From the NCBI GenBank assembly GCA_012295275.1, contig CM022675.1, positions 1,795,519 through 1,840,341 on the forward strand: DNA of 44,823 nt, in the 5' to 3' direction. Source of the stretch: Chrysomallon squamiferum. Lineage: Eukaryota > Mollusca > Gastropoda > Neomphalida > Peltospiridae. Within the stretch, counting starts at the first letter, position 1; the number at the start of each line of letters is the position of its first letter. Below the pieces are notes generated by a model, which was given only the letters and a program-made list of their open reading frames with translations, had not been told where the DNA came from and searched no databases. Made by a program: the position numbers and the translations under genes. Positions 22,381-32,720 of the stretch are shown in pieces.

Positions 22381-22814
22381 TGTTAAAAAAATGTTCGATG
22401 ATAATTCTCACCTGTTAGACATGAGTTTAAACATGTTAAAAAAAAAGAATTTAAATAAATATCTTGAATGATGCAGCTGCAGAAACGTATCGATATATTT
22501 TATACCATACTGAGCTACCCTCCTTAGAGAAATAAAATTATAACAAATACTAATGGCTGATAGATATATTTAAACAAATACCTTTATTTTATTTTGAATA
22601 GTGTATACGCATTCATCTGAAAATACAATTTCGTGTCACACGCTAACACCTGCAGATATAAAATCTTAGTGCATTTATTTTTTACTCTACGAAAATCAAG
22701 CTTAATTTAACATCGTAGTTTATTTTGAAAATAATTCAGTACAGTGTCTGAAAGTTCTCACAATCTGTGTAGAAAGAGCCCTGAATTTTCATGATGATCG
22801 GTTAGTCAGACAGG
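22381..22814. repeat. Duplicated spacer segment, left copy
   Basis: Matches 24250-24560 (GCAGCT, ATAGTGTATAC, CATCTGAAAATAC, GCAGATATAA). Its core is also present at about 18290 and 43715. Together the two near copies flank the minisatellite and CA-rich region. Confidence 0.6.
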
Positions 22815-23500
22815 CGTCAAAGCAACAACTTTTAAACTTGTGTTGATGGCGGAACAGTAAAACTGCTTCTACTAGGATAGTCAAACTTGATTTATAGAGT
22901 CACTCAGTTTACTGAACAACTTTTAACTTATGTTGATGGCGGAACAGTAAAACTGCTTCTACTAGGACAGCCAAACTTGATTTATAGAGTCACTCAGTTT
23001 ACTGAACAACAACTTTTAACTTATGTTGATGGCGGAACAGTAAAACTGCTTCTACTAGGATAGTCAAACTTGATTTATAGAGTCACTCAGTTTACTGAAC
23101 AACTTTTAACTTATGTTGATGGCGGAACAGTAAAACTGCTTCTACTAGGACAGCCAAACTTGATTTATAGAGTCACTCAGTTTACTGAACAACAACTTTT
23201 AACTTATGTTGATGGCGGAACAGTAAAACTGCTTCTACTAGGACAGTCAAACTTGATTTATAGAGTCACTCAGTTTACTGAACAACAACTTTTAACTTGT
23301 GTTGATGGCGGAACAGTAAAACTGCTTCTACTAGGATAGTGAAACATGATTAATAGAGTCATTCAGGTTACTGCACAACAACTTTTAACTTGTGTTGATG
23401 GCGGAACAGTAAAACTGCTTCTACTAGGATAGTGAAACATGATTAATAGAGTCACTCAGGTTACTGCACAACAACTTTTAACTTGTTTTGATGGCGGAAC
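22815..23500. repeat. Minisatellite with 90/93-bp unit, eight motif copies
   Basis: The word GATGGCGGAACAG recurs at starts 22845, 22935, 23028, 23118, 23211, 23304, 23397 and 23490, so spacing is 90, 93, 90, 93, 93, 93, 93. The three-base difference is an extra CAA. The first units alternate in type (GGATAG with short spacer, GGACAGCC with long), which shows a dimeric higher-order structure; the last ones share GATTAATAGAG. Confidence 0.92.
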
Positions 23501-24249
23501 GGGCGAGTGGGCGTCTCGTCAGCGGCATCTGATGAGGTTTGTGATGTCGTGGTTGCACTTTGTCGTCCTGTGTTCCAGGATATTGTCTGTGTGCGGAGTC
23601 TAAACAAACGTACATTAGACAGAGCGTATTCAAATCATAAAACATATATACACACACATACACTCATACACACACAACACACACAACACACAAAAAACAC
23701 AACACACACAACACACACGCAACACACACAAAACAGACAACAAACGCACACATACTAACACACAACACACACACATACACACACAGCACATACACACAAC
23801 ATACACACAAACCATACACATACAACTCGCACACAATACACATACACTACACACACATGCACACACATTTACACACAACACACACGCATTCACACACACA
23901 ACACAGACATACACACATACACACATCACCCACATACACACACAACACACACAACACACACGCAGACACACGCACTCGTACACACACATATACGGTAATT
24001 ATTTTAGAAATAAGTCAATTAACGGAAAGTCATTTAGTGTTTGAAATTAACTGAATAGTAAAAAAACAGACGAACATTAGACAGACAGTATTCAAATCAT
24101 AAAACACACACATACACACACACACACACATATACCTGAAATATATTATAAACCAGCCACTGAACGGAAATTTACTTAGTGCTTGAAATTAATTCAATAA
24201 AAAAAAAAAAAAAAACCAGTCAGTCAAGTAGGCAGTATTACTGCGATGT
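23501..24249. repeat. CA-rich tract and tandemly duplicated flank
   Basis: About 23650-23990 is almost pure interrupted CA repeat. The words CATTAGACAGA and TATTCAAATCATAAAACA occur before it (about 23610) and again at 24070. AACGGAAA..TTAGTG is repeated at 24020 and 24155, so the flank is duplicated with a period of roughly 465 bp for the first pair. The cysteine/valine frames here are artefacts. Confidence 0.75.
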
Positions 24250-24584
24250 TTAAAAATAAAACACTAAGTTATATTTGAAGAAGATTGTGTGCACATTCTG
24301 AAAAAAAGCTAATATTTTGGATAATGCAGCTACTGGAATGTATACATAATTTTTATACTAAGTGAAGTTACCGTCATCAAACAAATAAAATTATAACAAA
24401 CTGAGAGACATATGCAAAAACTAATTTTTTACTTTGAATAGTGTATACACCTTTCATCTGAAAATACTACTTTGTGCCACACCCTAGCATCCGCAGATAT
24501 AATGTTTATCTCAGAGCATTTCTTGTTTACACTGCAGAAATCAGAAAACACATAACATCAAGTTTAATTTATACATCGTAATTA

Positions 24585-24632
<48 letters not shown>

Positions 24633-25279
24633 CATCATCATCATCGTCGTCGTCGTCGTCATATCCTCATCATTATTTTGTAATTTTCAATGAAAAAAAT
24701 GTGTTTATTTCTCAACATATTGATTCCTATTGCAAAATTTCTTTACAAATGATTTAATATTGACAAAATCAGAAATGTTGAAGTTCTAAATATGTAATTA
24801 TTCCTTGTTAGATTTGATAAATTTCTAGTCGTACATAGTGGTACATTTACGACTTTATCTCTGTTGTTTGACAGAATCGAAACGTCTTATCAGTTGTGCT
24901 CGTGTGTCAAATTAACCATGACTTATCCTTCTTACTCTTTTGTTCTGAAACTAAGATTTGAAAATGTTTTATATTTCAGGGTAGATAACTGAATACGTTT
25001 ATAATACTATTCTACATGTCTACTGTGACAGCAGTTTAATAACGCTTGTTTCAAGTATCTCAAACTCTCTAATAACTAATATTAATTTTATTTAATATAA
25101 TTTGTACAGCAGTTACAATCCTCTTCACTTTTATCAATGACAATCATTCACATATTACATCGCATTGTTCATACAGTGGTGAAGCTCTTCTGTTTGGTTA
25201 AATAACATTAAAACATTTAGTGTTAATAGATGCACACGGAGCTATACATAAATAATAATAATAATAATAATAACAACAA
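24250..25279. other. Duplicated segment (right copy) and gene-free spacer
   Basis: 24250-24560 repeats 22381-22700. (TTA)n at 24588-24630 runs into TCA and TCG triplets up to about 24660. 24660-25279 shows no repeat or gene that I recognise. Confidence 0.55.
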
Positions 25280-25783
25280 CAACAACGATACATTTAATAA
25301 TACTGAAAAAATGGACTAATAATCAAATAATCGATGCAAGAGAAATTAATATACAGACACATACACAGACACACACACACACACATGTCGTTAATCTAAT
25401 CAGTGTGGGAAGTAACTTGTGATTTAATATCGACAAAGCACACTCAAATGCTTTTCCTCCGCAATTAATTTATACTGAACCTCCCGACTGTGCATAAAGA
25501 CAAATGAGAAGCAAAAAATGTTAGCAAATAGGAAGACTAAAACGAGTGAAGTAATTTGTTTTCTTACATGGAGTAATCATAGTAATTATATGTACATGAA
25601 TTAATATGCAAATAATATTTACAACGCATTAAATAAAACAAATCACACGAGATTCATTGCTTCAAGCTTTATTCGATAAAGAAGTTAAATGTAAAATTAT
25701 AATTAATAAATAAACAAAACAATGCATTTTAAATATAATAAAATACAAAAGCGATAATTATTAGTAACAAAAGAAGCAATAAC

Positions 25784-25836
<53 letters not shown>

Positions 25837-26105
25837 GTAATAATAATTATTATGTTTATAATGTAGACTCTTTACCAGACGAAGCACAACAAAAAAATAT
25901 ATTAAAGTGAGCATAAAAATCCCACAAAAAACAAACAAAAACAAAAATCCCATAAATTAATCAAAATAGAAAAAAAAATATGTATATATAATACAAAATA
26001 ATTCATTAGTTTAAATGGTTCGTTAGACCAGTGAAATTTAACTTGACTATAAGAAGCAAAACTAAATAAATAAAAAATAAATAAATAAAACAAATTAATA
26101 ATATT

Positions 26106-26149
<44 letters not shown>

Positions 26150-26285
26150 CAATAATAATAATAATAATATTTAGTTCTATCTACTAAAGCAAAGAAGATT
26201 TTTGAACAATATAAAGATACTTTTTAAAAGGCGTTCTGCGTTTTAGTTTGCTTCTACATCAAATATGAAATGTTTGTCAGGGTAA
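25280..26285 (-). other. 3' untranslated region and downstream flank of gene B
   Basis: The left part (25280-25667) matches 785-1180 closely, including GACTAATAATCAAATAATCGA. Right of the polyadenylation signal lie AAT arrays at about 25788-25838 and 26105-26165. The 100 bases before the stop resemble those of gene A (ACTAAAGCAAAGAA, GAAATGTTTGTCAGG). Confidence 0.55.
25668..25673 (-). promoter_or_regulatory. Candidate polyadenylation signal of gene B
   Basis: AATAAA on the minus strand within the same AAGCTTTATTC context as gene A. It lies about 610 bases past the gene B stop codon. Confidence 0.5.
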
Positions 26286-26473
26286 CTAAATTTGATGTTT
26301 GTCGACATCTTCCTTCTTCAGACTGGAATTTTTCTTCCTCAGGAAGACGATCACCACAATCCCAATGACAAGTGAGAAGATGATCACCATGGCAACACAG
26401 AGACCAATCAGAATCGTGTTGTTGATATCAACTCCATTAGATCCATGCTTGTCACGTGGTGTCTGTGAGATAC
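26286..26473 (-). CDS. Gene B exon 19: transmembrane helix, tail, stop
   Basis: Same length as in gene A, with TAG at 26286-26288. The hydrophobic run begins ILIGLCVAMV and ends GIVVIVFL, followed by [17 protein letters not shown]. Changes are mostly conservative and the stem is the most changed part. Since the donor before it is broken, the exon may no longer be joined to the rest. Confidence 0.78.
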
Positions 26474-26648
26474 CTAGAACGGGGTAATGTTTTACATGTC
26501 ACACGTTTGTTTTCTTTCTTGCAAGAAGTATAAAGAAAGTCCACATTTAACAGTTGGTTCAATCTGACAAAACTAAGCCAAATACGAGTTATCCTGTAAG
26601 AACAAATTAATGAAATAAATCAATAGCAGATGTCTAAAATAAACTCAT

Positions 26649-26766
26649 TCGATGTTCGATCTTCATTCATCACGTCCAGAACAATATATGTCTTTCTGAC
26701 ACGTTCATCAGACGTTTCAGCAGATCTTCTTTTTCTCCCAAATCCTTGCTTGCCATTGCAGTCCAC
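26649..26766 (-). CDS. Gene B exon 18: furin site and hydrophobic patch; donor lost
   Basis: VDCNGK, GRKRRSA and a TYIVLDVM patch are kept. The base after the exon is A where gene A has G, so the donor reads ATGAGT at 26648 downward. Reading through would add about nine codons and stop at TGA (26620-26622), which would give a protein without the transmembrane helix. Confidence 0.75.
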
Positions 26767-26810
26767 CTGAATTGAAAGTTTGTATGTGAACATTTTAGCA
26801 CAACGTTAGA

Positions 26811-27053
26811 GTGTGTGTGTGTGTGTGTGTCTGTGTCTGTGTCTGTGTGTTTGTGACTGTTTAATTTGAAGTATCAAATACAGAAAATAAGATTGCTTGA
26901 TAAAAAATATTAGTAATTATAATAATAAAAGAATAATAGAGTAAAATGAATGGACAATAACAAATTAAAAAATAAAATAAAATTTAAAACAAATACCCAA
27001 AACAACCTTGGATATTTATTTGGTTCTTTTCTTATTCTTTTTTTGTTTTTGTT

Positions 27054-27096
<43 letters not shown>

Positions 27097-27140
27097 TGAA
27101 AAGAGAAGAAAAAAGAAGAAGAAGAAGAAGAAGAAGTGTT
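26811..27140 (-). repeat. Intron 17 of gene B: (GT)n, (AAT)n and (AAG)n arrays
   Basis: GT run at about 26811-26850, AAT at 27058-27093 and AAG at 27112-27136. Remaining sequence is AT-rich without recognised content. Confidence 0.75.
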
Positions 27141-27163
27141 TACACAGAAATGATCGAACCTAC

Positions 27164-27883
27164 TGGGTCACAGAGAGATTTTTGATCTGGAGGACAAACT
27201 TTGACAGAACATTCTGTAGAGACTGCGTTGTTTTTGTTAAAGGTGAAAGCTTTCAACTTGAATGTGACGTTGTTTCCTGATCTTTCAGGTTCCTTTATCA
27301 TCAGTTTACCGATCTCAGAGGAAGGACAGCTGAAAAAAGAAAGAATATTATGTTCCAGTCACGACAAAGCATCATTTACCTTTAATTACTTGGTTTCTGT
27401 AGAAACTAATCGTGCGATGTAAAGCAGATCGTTTATTTATAACTGTGTACGCTGATCACTTTTGTGCACGATTGACTGTTTTCTGTGGAAATATCTACTT
27501 ATTTCAGTCAGAAGGCTGAGTGTATTCATTAATTATGTCTCAACAAATAAACCGTCAGCTCAAAAAATGAAACCATTGTTTTCACGAATTACAATTTGTA
27601 TTGTCTAATCATCTAAGTCTACTGATTAACTGTAGACACGGTTTATAGACAAATAATTGTTTCATTTTGACGAAACATTCATATCCTAGAAATAATCAAT
27701 CCCTCTTTAACACAAATAAATATTAAATTGCAAACCTGGTCTGCTAAGCAAATATCAGTACACAAATAGTTTTATTATCAGAAAATTACCTGTTTTCAAT
27801 GATTTTCAAAGTTTCTCTGTCTTCTCCTGTTTTTTGATTATCAGCACTGCATGATTCTACTCTTAGAGTGCCTGATTCTAGCT
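27164..27883 (-). CDS. Gene B exons 16-17: remainder of ZP-C
   Basis: Exons 27790-27883 and 27164-27329 match gene A in length, phase and all ZP-C cysteines ([23 protein letters not shown]). The donor of exon 17 is GTAGGT. Intron 16 between them is 460 nt and shows no element. Confidence 0.83.
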
Positions 27884-28681
27884 CTGAAACGTATTACCGT
27901 ATTGCCGCTTGACAAAGTTCTTATTTTAAACAAATTCATATTGTAGTCAGGATTATGTAATTGTATGAAAAATGTATGTTTTCACAGTAATTCTATTTGA
28001 ATATGTGAATGCATATATTTTTTCAAAATAATGGAATATCTGATATATTAGTCTTTGCGCACGTGTGTGCATATGCATTTGTAAATGTGCATATCTGTGC
28101 AATCAGTATAACTGTATTTCAAACTTCACCTGAAAGGCTGCTTTCGAAAAAAAAAAGAGGAATATTTGTAGATCAGGGACATTTCTCTTATTTTTTAATT
28201 TTTAAAAAAATAATGAACACTTGTTAACTGTGAATGAACACTCAAAAACTTCAGTTGCACTCAAACATTGTATGCTGTCGGAAGTCCTAAAACATCTAAA
28301 ATTCATTGATTTCCTTAGCATTATAATAATAATAACAATAACAACTGCAACAACAACAACAACAATAATTACTATTATTATAATTATTATTATTATTTTT
28401 TTTATTATTACTGTTGTTGTTGTTGTTTGTTTGTTTATTTTATAGCATTTGACTGATGACATGCAGCGATATTGGAATTTAGGATCTTTTTTATCACCAG
28501 TCGAGAAATTCGAACATGAATGATGTGTATTGCTGAGCACGGAACAAATCTGGTTCAGCTTTTCAGTAAATAGTAATAAAATTTATAAAAAAAATAATAA
28601 TATTAATAATTATAATAAGTTATAAACAGTATGCATCTGGTAAAATAAGAAGTATAATCATTTACAGTTATTTAGTGTTAC
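27884..28681 (-). other. Intron 15 of gene B
   Basis: A 798-nt intron with mixed AAC/AAT and ATT/GTT triplet arrays at about 28322-28430 that read as inverted complements of each other. No internal exon was recognised. Confidence 0.6.
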
Positions 28682-29441
28682 CTGCACATATCACACCAGA
28701 ATCGTTTCCATGGTTACATTCAAAGTTGCCCCATTGAACATTACACCGTTGCAGACTCGTTTCATTCCCCAAACAGCGAATATAATGAAGCAAGATAGGA
28801 CATGATCCTTCACCACAGGAGCCACCACGAACAGCTGTCGCATTCGAACTACGAAACATGTCTTCCATCATTTTTCTATATGTTTTGTTTGTTTGTTGTT
28901 TTTCTTTTTTATCTCTGTTAGTTCTACTCTCATAAATAGATGTTTTAATAGTTTATATTTTATTGTAATAACATTTCTGACAGGAAATAACTATCAGATG
29001 AATCTCAAAGTAAACATTTATATTTCACAAATTTGTTTAATTGTTTAATAAATATTTGTTTTGTAAGACTTCTGTATTTCTTAATCATGTTATCATTATC
29101 ACCTAGTAACAACAAAACTGATGAATGATAAAAAAATAAAAAAATAAATAAAATAAAAAAATAAAAAGAGACATTTGAATATTTCTCGCAGTAGACAGCT
29201 ATTACAATAAACATTATTAGTAACTTACTAATATCCAAAAATTGTCCAGTAAACAGTTGTTATAATAATCATAATTAATAACTTACTTAGTGAAACCCAG
29301 CATTCTGCAGTAAACAGCTGCGTTGTAATCAGTATGATATTTATCACAGACTGTGCCCCACATTCCAAGATATTTAATCTCTACTCGACCTTCTCGTTCT
29401 GAACTGCCTCCAACCAGACATTTTAATTTCTGAATCGTCCA
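28682..29441 (-). CDS. Gene B exons 14-15: SRCR domain 4, -2 frameshift
   Basis: Exon 14 (29287-29441) is 155 nt against 157 in gene A. Two bases are missing near 29420 (ATTAAGATTCGTCTGG becomes ATTAAAATGTCTGG), and the literal frame stops about 20 codons into the exon. The rest keeps WGTVC and VYCRMLGF in the family frame. Exon 15 (28682-28848) is intact and has two extra cysteines, GGSCGEGSCPILL, where gene A has none. Confidence 0.75.
29183..29286 (-). repeat. Two partial duplications of the exon 14 end in gene B
   Basis: Successive units with AGTAAACAGTTGTTATAATAAT-like sequence follow the real exon 14 donor. One of them ends at another GTAAGT word on the minus strand (29223-29228). Gene A has one such unit at the matching place. 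Confidence 0.6.
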
Positions 29442-29662
29442 CTGAAGAAAAAAAAAGAAAAAAAAAGAAATTATTGTCATATCGCACAATAAAAATAAAA
29501 TCTAGTACACCAGCATCTTTCAGTTAGCTTTGATGTCACTTATTTCAGTGTTTGCATTGTCTATAAGACAATGAACGCTATACTGAAAATAGGAAATGAA
29601 AGAAACAAAAACAATAAAAATCGGTGATAAGTATATTTTGACTGATATCTAAAATACATTAC

Positions 29663-29929
29663 CTCTACACAGCAAGCCTGTAAACTTAGTTTTAAAATGG
29701 GGGTTTTGGTCAAAGTTAAACCGACACTGGCTAATATTATTTTCCTTTCCTACACAGGTTACACCTGATGTCCAGATGTTTGTGTTGTTTGAAGTCAAAT
29801 TGTGCTCCTGCGGAGTCAGTAGTATTGCTGTGTTACTTCTTTAGGTAAATAAATAAATAAATATAGAAAATCAAACAATTAAAATATATAACTGCATACC
29901 AAATAATTACATAATTGCTGTGCTTTATT

Positions 29930-29981
<52 letters not shown>

Positions 29982-30273
29982 TTATTTATTTATTTATTTT
30001 AAATTTTTTGTTATTCTCAATACATTTTTTGTGTGATATTTTCTAATATATTCTTCATAGCGAGGAACTGCTGCATGTTTTGAAGTCAAGTTGAATTGTT
30101 TCAATGTTGACTTACTCGTTATATCCAAGAGTTCTGCACATAACTTTAGTATCGGCTGGACTGATTTCTTTATCATAAAGCCTGCCCCACTCATTGTCTT
30201 TTTTTCAGTTCAACTACACCGTAGTTACTGGTTGGGCCACCAACTAGTCGTAATTCATATTCTGGTGTGTTAT
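29663..30273 (-). CDS. Gene B exons 12-13: SRCR domain 3, +1 frameshift
   Basis: Exon 12 (30116-30273) is 158 nt against 157 because a run of six A (minus strand) has become seven at about 30199-30205. The literal frame then meets TGA two codons later. In the family frame the exon keeps YELRLVGG and VMCRTLGY. Exon 13 (29663-29835) is open: IWTSGVTC, SQCRF and LLCRG. As in gene A, cysteines C2 and C7 are both absent. Intron 12 has (TTA)n at about 29935-29979. Confidence 0.75.
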
Positions 30274-30612
30274 CTATAACAACAAACAAAAATAAAATAA
30301 AATATCTAAAAAATCTCCATATAGTCAGAGATAGCACAGCTTTAACAAATAGTTCAAACCTTCCCCATTTAACTTTTATTATTTGTGGAGTTCATGTTAT
30401 TTCGTTTTGTTTTGCTTCCTATGACCGGTAATTAACTGTATACATTCACAACAAAACTGAAATACGTTTTGATAGAATTGTCATAATTCTTGAACTGTGT
30501 CACATTATGAAAAATTATGAAAAATTACAAAGGAAATTAAACCAAACTCATTAAATAAAGTAAGTAATAAAACATGAAGCCTATTGTAAACTGATAGTTT
30601 TAACATGAATAC

Positions 30613-31641
30613 CTGAACACTTGACATCTACAGACAGACAGTCTTTCGTTTCATCGCGAAGTTTCAGAAGACACAGATGAAGAGCAGGATCCGAATTGGA
30701 GCAATCAGCGATATACTTCCACTTACTGCCAGTAACCTTTACACCATTAGTAGTAACTTTACTTCTGTTAAGTAAAATATAATACATTTCTTAATGTTCT
30801 TTGATTACAGGTTAATATATTATTATTATTACCGTATATATACTTGTGTATAAGTCGAATTTTTTGGAGACTATATTAAGGTAATATTTTGGGGGTCGAC
30901 TTATACATAGGTAATGTTTTTGTAGCTGTTGCTGAAGAGTCGCCATTTTGACTATTTTTTGCTACGGGATGCATCTTAAATAATCGCGGTCTTTCAGCTT
31001 TTCAAAAATATAATTTTATTGTATAAAAAGTTTTGAAAAATTAAATAACAAAACCAAATATGAATGTAAAACATGATATTCTTCCGCTTAATGACATAAA
31101 AATACATTTTAAAGCGAGAAAACCGTCAGTACAGCGTTATTCCTTACGGCGTCTTGCAATGATCTAGGAATGGAGACTTTTCTGCCAAATTGCACTAAAT
31201 ATCGGTCCTAATTTCATAAACAAAACTCACTTGTTTAATTGTAAAGAATTTGGTGAAATAATATTGCAATCGTCATTAATTTCCACTACCGACAAATTTT
31301 GTAAATTATTGAACTGCTAAATATAACGGTAAGTTAGGTCTCCATGTTAGACCTATTACATTAAAGAGATACTATTTATGACACATTTAGACTATAGCTC
31401 TTGTAATACATGCATTTACGTTATTATGGTATGTTCGTGCAAGTTACAGCTCGTGCAAGTTATGTTACAGTAGGCGTACAATGTAGGCCTTCATAGCACT
31501 GTCACACTGGTCTAAAAATAGTGACGGTGCCTGGAATCTACAGTCGACTTATACACAAGTAATACCTAAAATGACGCAATTTTTGGTCTTAAAATACACA
31601 TCGACTTATACATAAGGTCGCCTTGTACACAAGTATATACG

Positions 31642-31696
<55 letters not shown>

Positions 31697-32266
31697 CATC
31701 ATCATCATCATCATTGTTATTTCGTTCTGAAAAATAATTTCTTCTTTGTGTATTTGTAACAAACAATAATAATGAACGAAATATCACGGAACAATCATCA
31801 CTAGAGTCAGGACGACAAAACATTTACTAATATGAAAATATATCCCGTCAGAGAAAGATAAAACTAGATATTAATCAAAAACTCTAAAAATGATTTTCTA
31901 TTTATTTAGAAAGGGTAATTATTCGTCTGAAAAACAGTTATCTTTCTAGCATTTTCTTATAATCACTTAATGATATGAGCAACAGCAATAAGACAACATC
32001 ATCACCAGCACCGACATCATCATCATCATCAGTAACTGTTGTTAGTGTTATTTATTTTTTCATACATTAAATATGTTAACACTGAAGACTGGAAAGGCGT
32101 TCTAACGTTGCATAACCCATTTGTCTGCACGCAACTGCTGGCGCATATGTGTCTCCCTCTTTTGCCTGACAAACCGATTTCCATTCTCCATCCTCCAATA
32201 TCTCAAGTCTTCCTTCGTCTTTGCTCTCTCCGTCCACCAGCCGGATTTCGAACGGTTTAGGGTTTT
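30613..32266 (-). CDS. Gene B exons 10-11: SRCR domain 2
   Basis: Exon 10 (32107-32266) is 160 nt and open through GEWKSVC and ACRQMGYAT, so it shows the intact frame that gene A lacks. Exon 11 (30613-30764) matches gene A closely ([23 protein letters not shown]). All six group-A cysteines are present. The intron between them is enlarged to 1342 nt by a DNA transposon. Confidence 0.84.
30832..31642. mobile_element. 811-bp non-autonomous DNA transposon in intron 10 of gene B
   Basis: The ends are inverted copies of CCGTATATACTTGTGTA with small differences (CCGTATATATACTTGTGTAT at the left; TACACAAGTATATACGG at the right). Subterminal GTCGACTTATACA words occur near 30895, 31542 and 31600. It lies exactly inside the (TTA)n array that gene A has unbroken, flanked by TA on both sides. 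There is no open reading frame of transposase size, so it is a MITE-like element moved by another source. TA duplication suggests Tc1/mariner-like mobilisation, but the flanking repeat makes the duplication unprovable here. Confidence 0.82.
31643..31715. repeat. (TTA)n array, right part after the transposon
   Basis: The array changes to ATC units at about 31694-31712. Together with the short left part (30821-30831) it corresponds to the array at 9749-9820. Confidence 0.88.
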
Positions 32267-32625
32267 CTGTTACAGTGGAGAAAAATACAACTTTTATTTA
32301 ATTACAGCTTTGATTTATTTATTGATTTATTTATTTATTTATTATTGAAGATATAAATATTGATGTACTGTTTTGATTCTAATTCATATTTAGTGTATGT
32401 TGTTCCGTTCATATTTCGTTTTGTTTCATTTCTTACATTTTCACTGACTTTTATTAATTTTATTTAAACGATCATATTTCAGAAATTTAGCTGATGGAAA
32501 GAGGAAGAAAGTACAAACAAAAAGTAACAACAACGATCTTTTGTGTTCCTACTGTTATTCTTCATAATCGAACTGATCTCTGTTTTGTAATAGAAAAAAA
32601 AAATAGTAAAAAATAAAAAAGAAGC

Positions 32626-32675
<50 letters not shown>

Positions 32676-32720
32676 AATAATAATAATAATAGTGATAGTG
32701 ATAATGACAATACTTTTTAC
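32267..32720 (-). other. Intron 9 of gene B
   Basis: Carries (AGT)n at about 32630-32675 followed by AAT, matching the triplet array in gene A's intron 9. Otherwise AT-rich and collinear with gene A. Confidence 0.65.

Noticed and set aside
23070-23339. 89-codon plus-strand frame with repeated peptide as a gene
   Set aside because: The frame covers only part of the minisatellite, starts and stops inside units, and neighbouring units have stops at the same place. Kept as a repeat observation only.
22815-23500. CRISPR-like array
   Set aside because: Units are contiguous 90/93-bp tandem copies without distinct spacers, in a eukaryotic context.
23630-23989. Cysteine/valine-rich secreted peptide on the minus strand
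   Set aside because: It is a reading of the CA-repeat tract. The cysteines come from ACA/CAC units and have no domain spacing.
26299-26487. Plus-strand 62-codon frame
   Set aside because: It is the antisense shadow of exon 19 of gene B, whose minus-strand reading gives a transmembrane helix conserved in gene A.
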